DNA of 64,000 bases from Massilia phyllostachyos. Lineage in GTDB: Bacteria; Pseudomonadota; Gammaproteobacteria; Burkholderiales; Burkholderiaceae_D. The stretch lies in contig NZ_JAJNOC010000001.1 of the NCBI RefSeq assembly GCF_021044825.1, positions 372,001 to 436,000 on the forward strand. The letters run 5' to 3'. Below, piece by piece: positions 14,437 to 23,925 of the stretch (positions within the stretch are counted from its first letter, which is position 1; each line of letters starts with the position of its first letter). The notes under the pieces are model-generated. The model had not been told where the DNA came from, did not search any database, and saw only the letters and a list, made by a program, of their open reading frames with translations. The position numbers and the translations under genes were made by a program.

Positions 14437-15606
14437 ATGCGTGTCCTTCATTTCTACAAGACGTACTATCCGGACTCGGTCGGCGGCATCGAACAGGTGA
14501 TCCGCCAGCTGTGTGTCGGCACGACGCGCCTGGGCGTGACCAATACCGTGCTGTCGCTGTCGCGCCAGAAAAACCTGGCGCCGATCCAGTTCGACGGCCA
14601 CACCGTGGTCCGCATGCCGCTCAATTTCGAGATCGCCTCGAACGCCTGCTCGATCCAGTCGCTGGGCGCGCTGTCGCGCATGGCGCGCGAGGCGGACGTG
14701 GTGCACTACCACTTCCCCTGGCCCTTCATGGACCTGGCGCACTTCATGGCGCGCGTGGACAAGCCGACCGTGGTCAGCTACCACTCCGACATCGTGCGCC
14801 AGAAGCGCTGGCTGCGCCTGTACCAGCCGCTCAAGCACCGCTTCCTGGCCAGCGTCGACAGCATCGTCGCGGCCTCGCCCAACTACCTGGAATCGAGCAC
14901 GGTGCTGGCGCGTTACCCGGACAAGACCCGCGTCATCACCTATGGCCTGGACAAGTCGACCTATCCGAGCGTGGACCCGTGCCGCCTGGCGCACTGGCGC
15001 GAGCGGGTGGGGCCGAAGTTCTTCCTGTTCGTGGGCGTGCTGCGCTACTACAAGGGCCTGCACATCCTGCTGGAAGCGGCCAAGGGGCTCGACTATCCGA
15101 TCGTGATCGTCGGCACCGGCCCGGAAGAAGCGGCGCTGAAGGAGCAGGCCGCGCGCCTGGGCCTGAAGCACGTGCTGTTCACCGGCGCGCTGGAGGAAGC
15201 CGACAAGGCGGCTTTGCTCACCCTGGCCTACGGCCTGGCCTTTCCCTCGCACCTGCGCTCGGAAGCCTTCGGCATCTCGCTGCTGGAAGGGGCGATGTAC
15301 GGCAAGCCGATGATCTCCTGCGAGATCGGTACCGGCACCACCTACATCAACGTCGACGGCGAGACCGGGCTGGTGGTGCCGCCGTCGAACGCGCAGGCGC
15401 TGCGTGGCGCGCTGCGCACGCTGTGGGAAAACCCGGAGCTGGCGCGCGACATGGGGGCGAGGGCGGAGGAGCGCTACCAGGCGCTGTTCACGTCGGAGCA
15501 GATGGCGGCGGGGTATACGGCGCTGTACCAGGAGCTGGTGGCCAAGCGGTCGACGGCGGGCGCCGGGACCGGTGTGGGTTTGGTGGACGTACCGCCGGCA
15601 CGGTGA
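14437..15606 (+). CDS. GT4 family glycosyltransferase (second in rhamnose cluster)
   Basis: 389 residues, GT-B fold. It opens with MRVLHFYKTYYPDSVGGIEQ, typical of GT4 acceptor domains. It has FLFVGVLRYYKGLHILLEA, VIVGTGPEE, and the EX7E-type EAFGISLLEGAMYGKPMI. It begins 9 bp after the previous glycosyltransferase. The pair gmd-rmd plus two GT4 enzymes resembles the enzymes for D-rhamnose-containing O-polysaccharide such as the Pseudomonas common antigen, though no ABC transporter genes follow. The end carries a ~20-residue Gly/Ala-rich tail before a hairpin shared with other sites in the window. Confidence 0.88.
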   Translation: MRVLHFYKTYYPDSVGGIEQVIRQLCVGTTRLGVTNTVLSLSRQKNLAPIQFDGHTVVRMPLNFEIASNACSIQSLGALSRMAREADVVHYHFPWPFMDLAHFMARVDKPTVVSYHSDIVRQKRWLRLYQPLKHRFLASVDSIVAASPNYLESSTVLARYPDKTRVITYGLDKSTYPSVDPCRLAHWRERVGPKFFLFVGVLRYYKGLHILLEAAKGLDYPIVIVGTGPEEAALKEQAARLGLKHVLFTGALEEADKAALLTLAYGLAFPSHLRSEAFGISLLEGAMYGKPMISCEIGTGTTYINVDGETGLVVPPSNAQALRGALRTLWENPELARDMGARAEERYQALFTSEQMAAGYTALYQELVAKRSTAGAGTGVGLVDVPPAR

Positions 15607-15631
15607 TTCGTCATCGGGGTCGACGTTGTAG

Positions 15632-15654
15632 CGTGGGCGGGTTTCCCGCCCACG
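15632..15654. repeat. GTAG-GTGGGCGG dispersed hairpin, copy 1 (possible bidirectional terminator)
   Basis: CGTGGGCGGG and CCCGCCCACG form a perfect 10-bp stem with a TTT loop, preceded by GTAG. It sits between the converging ends of a glycosyltransferase and the HD-GYP gene. It is one of at least five related hairpins in the window. T-runs are weak. Confidence 0.7.
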
Positions 15655-15663
15655 TTCCCCACA

Positions 15664-16656
15664 TCAGGCTTCGGCCCAGCGCTGCTGCACCGTGCGCACC
15701 GCCGGCATCTGCTCGATGAACAGATCGACCAGCTGCGGATCGAAATGCCGCCCCTTCTGCTCGCGCAGGAAATTCAAGGCCTCTTCTTCCGTCCACGCCT
15801 TCTTGTACGGCCGCTTCGAGGTCAGCGCATCGAACACGTCGGCGATCGCCACGATCCGTCCCACCATCGGAATCTCGTCGCCGCGCAGTCCGCGCGGGTA
15901 GCCGCTGCCGTCGTATTTCTCGTGGTGGGTGAGCGCGATCTGGCGCGCCAGGTCCAGCATGCCGCCTTCGTGCTCGCCGATGATCTCGGCGCCGATCGTC
16001 ACGTGGCTCTGCATGATCTTCCATTCGTCCGGGTCGAGCGGTCCGGGTTTCTGCAGGATGCGGTCGGGGATGCCGATCTTGCCGACGTCGTGCATCGGCG
16101 CCGCGTGCAGCAGGTCGTCCGCCTCGATCTCGCTCATGCCGAGGGCGACGCCGAGGATGCGCGAGAAGTGGCTCATGCGGATCACGTGCAGGCCGGTCTC
16201 GTTGTCCTTGTACTCGGCCGCCAGGCCCAGGCGCTGGACGATCTCGAGGCGGCTGGCGCGCAGCTCCTCGGTGCGCACCAGCGACAGGTGGGTGCGCACG
16301 CGGGCGCGCACGATCGGCGGGCTGACCGGCTTGGTGATGTAGTCGACCGCGCCGGCTTCGAAGCCTTCCAGCTCGTCGGCGGTGTCGGTCAGCGCCGTCA
16401 CGAAGATCACCGGGGTCGAGGCCGTATGCGGATTGGCCTTCAGGGCGGCGCAGACTTCGTAGCCGGACATCCCCGGCATCATCACGTCCAGCAGGATCAG
16501 GTCGGGGCGTTCCTGGCGCGCCAGGTCGAGCGCGCGGGCGCCGTCCTTGGCGAACAGCAGGCGGTAGTGATCCTGCAGGATCTGGCGCAGCAGTTGCAGG
16601 TTGCTGGCTTCGTCGTCGACCGCCAGGATCAGCGGGAGGTTGTGCGGTTGGGGCAT
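15664..16656 (-). CDS. HD-GYP response regulator (putative cyclic-di-GMP phosphodiesterase)
   Basis: 330 residues. The receiver domain (8-125) has phospho-acceptor Asp57 (LLDVMMPGMSG). The HD-GYP domain (~140-320) carries the catalytic HD at 189-190 (MHDVGKIGIPD), HHEKYDGSGYP at 244-254, and the following GDEIP and DVFDALTSKRPYK signatures. All metal-binding residues I can recognise are present, so c-di-GMP hydrolysis controlled by phosphorylation is expected. It lies 25 bp downstream of the MHYT hybrid kinase on the same strand, probably in one operon, with that kinase as the likely phosphodonor. Confidence 0.93.
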   Translation of the reverse strand: MPQPHNLPLILAVDDEASNLQLLRQILQDHYRLLFAKDGARALDLARQERPDLILLDVMMPGMSGYEVCAALKANPHTASTPVIFVTALTDTADELEGFEAGAVDYITKPVSPPIVRARVRTHLSLVRTEELRASRLEIVQRLGLAAEYKDNETGLHVIRMSHFSRILGVALGMSEIEADDLLHAAPMHDVGKIGIPDRILQKPGPLDPDEWKIMQSHVTIGAEIIGEHEGGMLDLARQIALTHHEKYDGSGYPRGLRGDEIPMVGRIVAIADVFDALTSKRPYKKAWTEEEALNFLREQKGRHFDPQLVDLFIEQMPAVRTVQQRWAEA

Positions 16657-16681
16657 GTTGGTCTGTTGATCTGAACGCGGC

Positions 16682-19600
16682 TCATTCGCCGAGGGTGGCC
16701 ATCACGGCTTCCAGTTGCTCCAGCGCGGAGTCGAACTCGAAGTCGCCGATCGCGGCCTGGACCTGGGCCACGCGCGGCGCCACCGGATGGCCGGCCAGCG
16801 CGGCGGCCAGGCTCGCCATGGCGGGGTCGTTGAGGGCGCCGCGGCGCAGGGCCTGCAGCAGCACGCCGCCGGCGCGGCGCGCGCGCGCCAGGGCGCCGGC
16901 GCCGGCAGCGCCGGCGGCGCCGGCGGTGGCGGCCGGCGGCGGGCTGCCGCCGTGGATCGCCGCCAGGGCTTCGCCCAGGGCGGCGGTGGAGGCGTCGAGC
17001 GCGCTTGCCGCCGCCCGCTCGTCGGTCGGCACGGCATTGGTTGCGTGTTCCAGTTTCGACAGCGCGTCCGACAGCCGTTCCAGGCCGACGTTGGCGGCCA
17101 CGCCGCGCACCTTGTGCGCCAGCATGCGCAGTTCCTGGTGGGCGCCGCCGGCCGCGTGCAGCTTGAGGGTGGTGGCCAGGTCGGCGTACTGGCGGCCGAA
17201 GTGGTCCAGCGCTTCCAGGTAGACGTCTTCCTTGTCGGCCCAGCGGTGCAGGCCGGCGCGCCGGTTCAGCACTTCGCGCGCCGCGCCGCCGGCGTCGGCC
17301 GCATCCTTGTCGGCTTGCTGGCTGATGCCGAGCACGCGCGCGATCTCGTGCGACAGCGCGAACCAGTCGACCGGCTTGCTGGCGAAACCGTCCATCCCGA
17401 CTTCGACGCTGGCGCGGCGGTGCTCGGCCAGCACGCTGGCCGTCATCGCGATCACCGGGGTGCGCTTGCGGCCGCTCGCCGCTTCCGCCGCGCGGATCGC
17501 ACGGGTGGCGGCCAGGCCGTCCAGGGTCGGCATCTGAAAGTCCATCAGCACCAGGTCGTAGTCGCCGCTGGCGGCCTGCTCGACCACGGCGGCGCCGTCC
17601 GCCACCGCGCTCAAGCGATGCCCGCGGCGCGACATCAACAGCTGCAGCAGTTCCAGGTTCTGCGGCACGTCGTCGGCCGCCAGCACCTTCAGCGGCGGCA
17701 GCACCGCGGCGCTGCGCACGCGCGGGGCCTGCTGGACGAAGCGCGCCAGCACCAGCGGCAGGCGCACGTGGAAGGTGGCGCCCTTGCCGAGTTCGGATTC
17801 GGCCCAGATCTTCCCGCCCATTAGCTCGACCAGTTGCTTGCTGATCGTGGTGCCCAGGCCGGTGCCGCCGAAGCGGCGCGTCATCGAGGCGTCGGCCTGG
17901 GTGAAGGGGTCGAAGATCGCCTGCAGGCGCTCGGGCGCGATGCCGATGCCGGTGTCGCTCACCGCGATGCACAGCTGGTCGGCCTCCGGCCAGACCCGCA
18001 GGGTGACGGCGCCCTGGGCGGTGAACTTGATCGCGTTGTCGAGCAGGTTGGTGAGCACCTGGCGCACCCGCAGCTCGTCGCCGCGCAGGCCGGTCGGCAG
18101 CGCCGGGTCGTAGTGGATGTCGAGGTGCAGGCCCTTGGCGCGCGCGTTCGCGGCCAGGGTCGAGGACAGCTCGTCGATCAAGGAGAGCAGGTTGTAGTCG
18201 TTCTGCTCCAGTTCGACCGCGCCCTTTTCCAGCTTGGCGGTGTCGAGGATCTCGTTCAGGAGGCGCAGCAGGGCGCGGCCGGCGTTGCGGATGGTGTCGA
18301 GGTGGCGCCGCTGGTCCTTGTTCAGCTCTCCGTCGAGCAGCACGTCGGTGAAGCCGAGGATCGAGTTCATCGGGGTGCGGATCTCGTGGCTCATGTTGGC
18401 GACGAACGTCGCGCGCGCGGCCGCGGCCTGCTCGGCCTTGTCCTTGGCGTCGCGCAGCGCGTCTTCCATCTCGCGCCGTTCGGTGATGTCGAGGATGACG
18501 CCGTCCAGCCACTCGAACTCGCCGCGCTCGTTGCGCACGCCGCTGCCGTTTTCCCACAGCCAGCGCACGCTGCCGTCGGCGTGCAGCACGCGGTATTCGA
18601 CCAGGTAGGGGCGGGCGTCGGCCAGCGCGCTGTCGATCGCCTCGTTTACGCGCACGCGGTCGGCGGCGTGGATCAGGGTGCCGAAGCGGCGGCGCGGATT
18701 GGCGCCGGTGAACTCGGCGGGCGCGTAGCCGGTGACGCGTTCGACCGCGTCGCTGATGAAGACCATCGGCCAGTCGTCGTCCAGCGTGCAGCGGAAGGAG
18801 ATGCCGGGGATGTTGCCGATCAGGGAGCGGAACTGCGCTTCGCTGGCGTGCAGCGCCTGCATGATGGCGCGGCGCTCGCTGATGTCGGTGATGAAGCAGA
18901 CGAACAGGTCCTGCTGGCCCAGCAGCGCGTGGCCGATCGCGCGGCGGATCGGCACCAGGCTGCCGTCCTTGCGCTTGCCCATGATCTCCATGCTGTCCGA
19001 CATCGCGTCGGTGAAGCCTTCGCGCGTGAGCACTTCCAGGCCGTCGCGCGAGACCGTGTCCTCGTCGGCGATCAGGAGCGCCGCATTCTGTCCGATGATG
19101 TCGGCGCGGCGCCAGCCGAAGATGCGCTCGGCCGAGGCGTTGAATTCGGTGATGGTGCCGTCGCGCGTGATGGTGATCACGCCGTCCACCGTGGTGGTGA
19201 GCAGGGCGCGCATCCAGGCTTCGCTGGCCCGCAGGTCGAGGAACATCTGGCGGTAGCGCAGCAGGCCGTTGACGGCCGCCACCATGGCGGTGAAGCCCAT
19301 GGTGATGATCGAGATCGACAGCGCCAGGAAGGAGCTGTTGGAGCCGCCCATCGCGCCCGGTTCGACGTCCCCGACGAAGCGCGCCGCCGCCATGCCGGTG
19401 TAGTGCATGCCGGAGATGGCGCAGCCCATCACGATCGCGGCCAGCAGCAGGCGGCGCGATTCGGACAGCGACTGGAAGCGCGACAGGCCGAAGCGCACTC
19501 CGAGCGCGATGGTGGCCAGCACCACCGCGACCACGATCGACAGCGCGAACATGGCCGGGTCGTAGCGCAGCTGCAGGCGCATCTGCATGCCGGCCATGCC

Positions 19601-20008
19601 GGCATAGTGCATGGCGCCGATGCCCGCGCCCACCACCACGCCACCGACCAGCAGGGTGCGCAGGTCCAGGCGCGAACGCGTGAACAGGGTCATGGTGACG
19701 GCCGACGCCCCGATGCTCGGCAGCGCCGACAGGATGGTGGTCCAGGGATCGTAGGTGATCGTCGTGCACAGGTTAAAGGCCAGCATGCCGATGAAGTGCA
19801 TGGCCCAGACGCCGGCGCCCAGCGCCAGGCTGCCGCTGGCCATGACCAGCACCCGGTGCGAACGGCTGGCGGCGGCCTGGCCGGCGATCTGCAGGCCCAT
19901 CCAGGACGAGAAAATGGCGATCAGGACCGACAGCAGCACGAAGCGCGGTTCATAGACGCCGAAAGTGAGCAGCGACGGGTCGTCCGGTACTGAGAATAAC
20001 TGGAACAT
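16682..20008 (-). CDS. MHYT-sensor hybrid histidine kinase (MHYT-PAS-PAS-HisKA-HATPase-REC-Hpt)
   Basis: 1108 residues. The N-terminal ~240 residues are a seven-helix MHYT domain with repeated MHFIGM, MHYAGM and MHYTGM motifs, which are proposed to bind copper and sense a diatomic gas. Two PAS domains follow, then HisKA with H541 (MSHEIRTPMNSILGF), HATPase (GTGLGTTI), a receiver with Asp823 (LMDFQMPTLDG) and a C-terminal Hpt with H965 (AHKVRG). All relay residues are present, so a full internal phosphorelay is possible. I start at the ATG at 20008, because upstream codons add a non-hydrophobic 64-residue extension. The output is probably the adjacent HD-GYP regulator. Confidence 0.92.
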   Translation of the reverse strand: MFQLFSVPDDPSLLTFGVYEPRFVLLSVLIAIFSSWMGLQIAGQAAASRSHRVLVMASGSLALGAGVWAMHFIGMLAFNLCTTITYDPWTTILSALPSIGASAVTMTLFTRSRLDLRTLLVGGVVVGAGIGAMHYAGMAGMQMRLQLRYDPAMFALSIVVAVVLATIALGVRFGLSRFQSLSESRRLLLAAIVMGCAISGMHYTGMAAARFVGDVEPGAMGGSNSSFLALSISIITMGFTAMVAAVNGLLRYRQMFLDLRASEAWMRALLTTTVDGVITITRDGTITEFNASAERIFGWRRADIIGQNAALLIADEDTVSRDGLEVLTREGFTDAMSDSMEIMGKRKDGSLVPIRRAIGHALLGQQDLFVCFITDISERRAIMQALHASEAQFRSLIGNIPGISFRCTLDDDWPMVFISDAVERVTGYAPAEFTGANPRRRFGTLIHAADRVRVNEAIDSALADARPYLVEYRVLHADGSVRWLWENGSGVRNERGEFEWLDGVILDITERREMEDALRDAKDKAEQAAAARATFVANMSHEIRTPMNSILGFTDVLLDGELNKDQRRHLDTIRNAGRALLRLLNEILDTAKLEKGAVELEQNDYNLLSLIDELSSTLAANARAKGLHLDIHYDPALPTGLRGDELRVRQVLTNLLDNAIKFTAQGAVTLRVWPEADQLCIAVSDTGIGIAPERLQAIFDPFTQADASMTRRFGGTGLGTTISKQLVELMGGKIWAESELGKGATFHVRLPLVLARFVQQAPRVRSAAVLPPLKVLAADDVPQNLELLQLLMSRRGHRLSAVADGAAVVEQAASGDYDLVLMDFQMPTLDGLAATRAIRAAEAASGRKRTPVIAMTASVLAEHRRASVEVGMDGFASKPVDWFALSHEIARVLGISQQADKDAADAGGAAREVLNRRAGLHRWADKEDVYLEALDHFGRQYADLATTLKLHAAGGAHQELRMLAHKVRGVAANVGLERLSDALSKLEHATNAVPTDERAAASALDASTAALGEALAAIHGGSPPPAATAGAAGAAGAGALARARRAGGVLLQALRRGALNDPAMASLAAALAGHPVAPRVAQVQAAIGDFEFDSALEQLEAVMATLGE

Positions 20009-20226
20009 GGATGGGCGTTTATGCGAACTGGCGTGCGGTTTCCGGAATGGTCCAGCCAGTATCGCATTTTCACCTGGGAAATTGTTGTTGTTCCTGAGAA
20101 TATTGCTGATTTTACTGATTTTCTGTGGCGTGGACGCCACCACCGTGTCACATGCGTTATGGAAAAAAACTGTGTGCTGATATGCTGTCCTGCAGGTCAA
20201 CGCAATACTGTGTGAGGCCGGTAGCC

Positions 20227-21021
20227 ATGTTGTCCAATCGATTTCTCTTCGTTTTTTCTATGCTTGCCGGACTGGCCTCCACCATCCCGGCTGCGGCTGC
20301 CGTTGCGGTCGAGCCCGCCCGGCTTTACATCACGACCGAGCTGCTGGCGCCGTCGAGCATGATGGAAGGCGGACGCGTGGTCGGCATCGCCACCGACAAG
20401 GTGCGTGAAGCGATGCGCCGCAGCGGCGTCGACTACCGCATCGAAGTGCTGCCCTGGAAGCGCGCCTACCACGCGGCGCTGACCCGCGGCGACGCCTGCG
20501 TTTACTCGACCACCCGCACGCCCGAGCGCGAGGCCTTGTTCAAATGGGTGGGGCCGACCGACATCGCCCAGTGGGTGATGCTGGGACGCGCCGACCGCAA
20601 GCTGCGCCTGCGCAGCCTCGCCGACGCGCGCGGCCTGCGCATCGGCACCTATAACGGCGACGCGCGCGAAGCCTGGCTGCGCAGCCGCGGCTTCACCCTC
20701 GATTCGACGTCCAACGACCTCTCCAACCTGAACAAGCTGATGGCCGGCCGCATCGACCTGTGGGCCGCCAGCATGCGCAGCGACAGCAATGTGCTGGCGC
20801 GCTTCGGCTACCAGAAGCAGGTCGTGCCGCTGCTGGTGTTCAACGAGATCGGCGTCTACCTGGCCTGCAACCGCGCGGTGCCGGACGAACTGATCGGGCG
20901 CCTGAACGGGGCCTTCGCCGACATGGCGCGCGACGGCACCGGGCGCCGGATCGAACGCAGCTACGAGGGCTGGGAACCGGCGCCCGGGCCGGCAGGCCCA
21001 CGAGGCAGGCCGGAGTTCTGA
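20227..21021 (+). CDS. periplasmic substrate-binding protein, family 3-like (orphan)
   Basis: 264 residues with a signal peptide (hydrophobic ~5-25, cleavage near AAAA). The body matches small bacterial extracellular solute-binding proteins of the SBP_bac_3 fold: YITTELLAPSSMMEGGRVVGIATDKVREAM, a WKRAYHAAL segment, and LRIGTYNGDAREAWL. No ABC permease or ATPase is nearby. Such orphan proteins often serve as sensor ligands or have unknown roles. The ATG at 20227 is the start that gives a clean signal peptide. It is divergent from the MHYT kinase, so a functional link to that sensor is possible but not shown. Confidence 0.8.
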   Translation: MLSNRFLFVFSMLAGLASTIPAAAAVAVEPARLYITTELLAPSSMMEGGRVVGIATDKVREAMRRSGVDYRIEVLPWKRAYHAALTRGDACVYSTTRTPEREALFKWVGPTDIAQWVMLGRADRKLRLRSLADARGLRIGTYNGDAREAWLRSRGFTLDSTSNDLSNLNKLMAGRIDLWAASMRSDSNVLARFGYQKQVVPLLVFNEIGVYLACNRAVPDELIGRLNGAFADMARDGTGRRIERSYEGWEPAPGPAGPRGRPEF

Positions 21022-21274
21022 TCAATTTGCTTCGGCCTTTCGGGCAACACTGTAAATCTTTCCGACAGGTGACAACGAGGTGGCGCAGCAAGCAGGTGCG
21101 CGCTGGCGCGGTCCGTTGCGGCTATCCATGCGGATGCACGGGCATGCCATGCCCCGGGGCGGCGCAAAGGCGCGGCGCTTTATGCGCCATGAATGTCGGA
21201 AAGGTTTACAGCAAGAATGGTATGGGACAGGCCAGGCTGGGCGCCTGTGCCGGTGATGCAGGGTTGCTAGGGGT

Positions 21275-21359
21275 TGGTGCCTCCGGCCGGAATCGAACCG
21301 GCACGCCTTTCGGCGCTTGATTTTGAGTCAAGTGCGTCTACCAATTCCGCCACAGAGGC
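21275..21359 (-). tRNA. tRNA-Leu (anticodon CAA)
   Basis: An 85-nt tRNA read on the minus strand. The acceptor stem is GCCTCTG against CGGAGGC, with ACCA encoded. The anticodon stem-loop is CTTGA-CTCAAAA-TCAAG, giving anticodon CAA (codon UUG). A long variable arm typical of class II leucine tRNAs (CGCCGAAAGGCG) and the T-loop GGTTCGATTCC are present. It stands alone, flanked by a binding protein and a small membrane protein. No integrase or att-like repeat is seen beside it. Confidence 0.97.
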
Positions 21360-21441
21360 CCGATAGCAGGCGCGCATCTTAGCATACCGTTTGTGTAACT
21401 GACCAGTACCGTGCGGCGTAGCGGAAACTGGCCAGCGAAAA

Positions 21442-21909
21442 TCAGCAGGCGATGCGCTGCTGCAGCAGGCGCAGGCTGCCCACCGGGCCCACCACCTGCA
21501 GCGCGTGCGGCGAGACCGCCACCACGATGGAGCCGTCGCGCGCGCTCAGCCAGGGGCGCGGGCGGAAGTAGCTGAGGTGGTCGGGGTCGGACACGGTGCG
21601 GCGGTAGCCCAGCGAGACCAGGGCTTCGTCGAGCGTGCCGAGCATGTGGTGGGCGTCGAAGCGGGTGCTCATCTCGAAGCGGCCCGGGCCCATCATGGCG
21701 GCCGGCAGCAGGGCGCCGGCCAGCGCAGGCAACACAATGAAGGGCAGCGGCGTATCGGGATCGATGAAGTGCAGGGCGCCGATCAGCAGCGGCACGCCGA
21801 GCAGCAGCGTGAGCATCCAGGGCAGCAGCTGGCGCCAGGTGCCCTGTCGGGCCAGGAAATAGGGCCGTTCGCGAATTCTGACGATTTCTGAAAAAGTTAC
21901 GCTTTTCAT
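21442..21909 (-). CDS. uncharacterised small membrane protein
   Basis: 155 residues that I do not recognise. Two hydrophobic segments (about residues 26-46 and 54-74) are separated by a short loop. They are followed by a soluble ~75-residue region containing FEMSTRFDAHHMLGTLDEAL and ending in QQRIAC. The ATG at 21909 has GAGGAG 6 bases upstream. The open frame could extend to an ATG at 22020, but that adds a segment without a ribosome site. It lies between tRNA-Leu and a GT39-like gene and appears monocistronic. The C-terminal half may be a small PH-like or DUF-type domain; no function is assigned. Confidence 0.7.
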   Translation of the reverse strand: MKSVTFSEIVRIRERPYFLARQGTWRQLLPWMLTLLLGVPLLIGALHFIDPDTPLPFIVLPALAGALLPAAMMGPGRFEMSTRFDAHHMLGTLDEALVSLGYRRTVSDPDHLSYFRPRPWLSARDGSIVVAVSPHALQVVGPVGSLRLLQQRIAC

Positions 21910-22100
21910 GGGGTTCTCCTCGCAGCGCTGCTCGAGCATGTTGGGTTCGCACGGCAAACATGCGACCGTTTTTATTTTGAACACCAACCCGATCAGGAGA
22001 TTGACTCCGCTCAAAAGCACTGCCTTGCGAACCTAGGTTCTCACATCGGATTGGCGAGCTGCGCACCGCTGGAAAGCATGCAGGAATCGTGCCAGAAACA

Positions 22101-22134
22101 ACAAAGCCGCCGGCACAGGGGCCGGCGGCTTTGT
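22101..22134 (-). terminator. strong bidirectional-looking terminator after the GT39-like gene
   Basis: ACAAAGCCGCCGGC and GCCGGCGGCTTTGT form a perfect 14-bp stem with a 6-base loop. On the minus strand it is followed by TTGTTTC, as expected for the end of the gene at 22153-23886. Confidence 0.85.
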
Positions 22135-22152
22135 CTTGTCATTACGGTGGCG

Positions 22153-23886
22153 TCAGGGACGGCGGAACAGGCGGAAGCGTTCGTAGCGGTCGGAAGCGCG
22201 CCGGCCTTCCCACAGCACGGCGAAGCCGCGCACGCCGTGGCGGCGCGCCTGGCGGTCGTCGCTGCGGCTGCGGTCGCGGATGTCGTCCTGGATCAGCACG
22301 TAGCGGCACTCGCCCGCGTCCAGCCTGGCGAAGGGCAGGCGGCCGAAGTAGGCGAAGGAGGCGCGCTGGGCCGGGCCGACGTTGCTGTCGATGCAGTCGG
22401 CGTCGTGCGGCAGGGTCGCTGCGATCTGCTGGGCCACGCCGGCGTAGCTCTTGCCGTAGTTGAGGTCGGGCAGGAACAGGGTCATCAGGAGCACCCACAG
22501 CAGGATCAGGCCGCTCGAGGACAGCACCACCGCGCGCCACAGCACCGGCGGGCGGCGCGACAGGCGCCAGTGGACCAGCATGACCCACCCGACGCTCACA
22601 GCGGCCGCCACCACGAAGGCGACGATGCCGACTTCCGGCCGGAAGCCCGGCACCAGCTTGAGCGCGTTCTTGGCCAGCTGGGCCGGCCAGCCGGTCAGCT
22701 TGGCGATCCAGAACAGCCACACCAGGGCGCCGAGGATGGTCAGCACCATCACCGAGAACCAGTCGATCGCGTTGATCGCGCCGCGCTTCATGGTCGGCAG
22801 GCCGAACGCCGCCATCAGGGCCAGCGGCGCGAGCATCTTGAGGAAGTCGCCGTTTTCCAGCGCCGGGTCGCACAGCAGCAGCGCGGTCAGGGCCAGGAAG
22901 AAGAACACCGGCATGACGATGTGCAGCAGGTGCTGCTGGCGGCGCCAGGCCCAGATCGCCCACACGGCGAAGGGCCAGGCCGGCCAGAAGAACCAGACGC
23001 CGATGCGGAAGAAACCCTTGAGCGTGTCGAGGGTCGGCAGGCCGATCTGGCTGGCGTTCCAGTCCAGCCACTCGCCGACCGGCGACAGGCCGTAGGGCTG
23101 GACCAGCGCGGCCGGCACGATCCAGACCAGGGTGATAAGAAATCCGACACCGGCGGCGATGCCCATGTGGCGCAGGGTCGCGTTGGTGGCCAGCTTCAGG
23201 TAGCGGGTGCAGGCGACCAGGGCCACCAGCAGCACGAGCGGCGGCAGGATGCCGCGGGTGAGGGCGAGACCGCCCAGCGACAGGCCGACCAGCACCGCGT
23301 TGCGGGTCGAGGCGTGCTCGACGTAGCGCACCGCGCGGTACAGGAAATAGGCCAGCAGGGCGCCCTGCAGGGTCGCGGCCAGGGTCAGGTGGCTCTGCAC
23401 CAGGAGGCCCAGGCAGCCGAGGTAGATCAGGACCGCGGTGTCGCCCAGGGTGCGGCCATAGTCGTCGGGTTCCGGCTGGCCGCCGAAGGCCAGGCGCAGC
23501 GGCTGCGCTTCGGCGCGCCGGCCCAGATGAAAAGCGGTGTACCACAGCGACATCGCTCCGGTCACGAAAATGCCGATGGTCGAGACGCGCGCGGCCAGCA
23601 CGTCGCCCAGGATCCAGCCGAACAGCTTGATGCAGAGCGCGCCCAGCCAGAACGCGAGCGGGCCTTCCTCGGTAGCGGCCAGGCCGGCGATGTTCGGGTA
23701 CAGCCAGTCGCTGAACGAGCCGTGCGCCATGGTCCACATGATGCCAAAGGGGCCGGCGTCTTCCTTCCACGGATCGCGGCCGATCAGGCCCGGCAGGATG
23801 TACAGCATGCCCAGCGCGAGCAGGGCCCAGCGGGGCAGCGCCAGGGTGGCGGCGGCGGGGAGGCGGACGGGTTTCATCGGATTCAT
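22153..23886 (-). CDS. ArnT-like / GT39 family polyprenyl-phosphate-dependent glycosyltransferase
   Basis: A 577-residue polytopic protein with about 11-12 hydrophobic segments. The N-terminus shows the GT-C hallmark in the first periplasmic loop (PGLIGRDPWKEDAGP, with acidic residues after TM1), then HGSFSDWLYPNIAGLAATEEGPLAFWLGAL, as in ArnT and other PMT-like enzymes. The C-terminal ~90 residues form a soluble periplasmic domain with YAGVAQQIAATLPHDADC. It probably transfers a sugar from undecaprenyl phosphate to a lipid or protein at the periplasmic face. The sugar is unknown, and no arn operon genes are adjacent. It is flanked by strong terminators, so it is monocistronic. Confidence 0.85.
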   Translation of the reverse strand: MNPMKPVRLPAAATLALPRWALLALGMLYILPGLIGRDPWKEDAGPFGIMWTMAHGSFSDWLYPNIAGLAATEEGPLAFWLGALCIKLFGWILGDVLAARVSTIGIFVTGAMSLWYTAFHLGRRAEAQPLRLAFGGQPEPDDYGRTLGDTAVLIYLGCLGLLVQSHLTLAATLQGALLAYFLYRAVRYVEHASTRNAVLVGLSLGGLALTRGILPPLVLLVALVACTRYLKLATNATLRHMGIAAGVGFLITLVWIVPAALVQPYGLSPVGEWLDWNASQIGLPTLDTLKGFFRIGVWFFWPAWPFAVWAIWAWRRQQHLLHIVMPVFFFLALTALLLCDPALENGDFLKMLAPLALMAAFGLPTMKRGAINAIDWFSVMVLTILGALVWLFWIAKLTGWPAQLAKNALKLVPGFRPEVGIVAFVVAAAVSVGWVMLVHWRLSRRPPVLWRAVVLSSSGLILLWVLLMTLFLPDLNYGKSYAGVAQQIAATLPHDADCIDSNVGPAQRASFAYFGRLPFARLDAGECRYVLIQDDIRDRSRSDDRQARRHGVRGFAVLWEGRRASDRYERFRLFRRP

Positions 23887-23925
23887 GATGCGGTAAAGAT
23901 CAGTCGCGTAGTATAGCCGCGAAAA

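Noticed and set aside
16900..16945. Repetitive GCCGGCG-type tract as a possible tandem repeat or regulatory repeat
   Set aside because: It lies inside the Ala/Gly-rich linker near the C-terminus of the MHYT kinase and is explained by codon bias for Ala and Gly.
20125..20226. Longer N-terminus for the periplasmic binding protein (ATG at 20125)
   Set aside because: It would place 34 polar residues before a clear signal peptide; the ATG at 20227 is preferred.
21240..21400. tRNA-Leu as an integration site of a genomic island
   Set aside because: No integrase, direct repeat of the tRNA 3' end or change in base composition was seen beside it.
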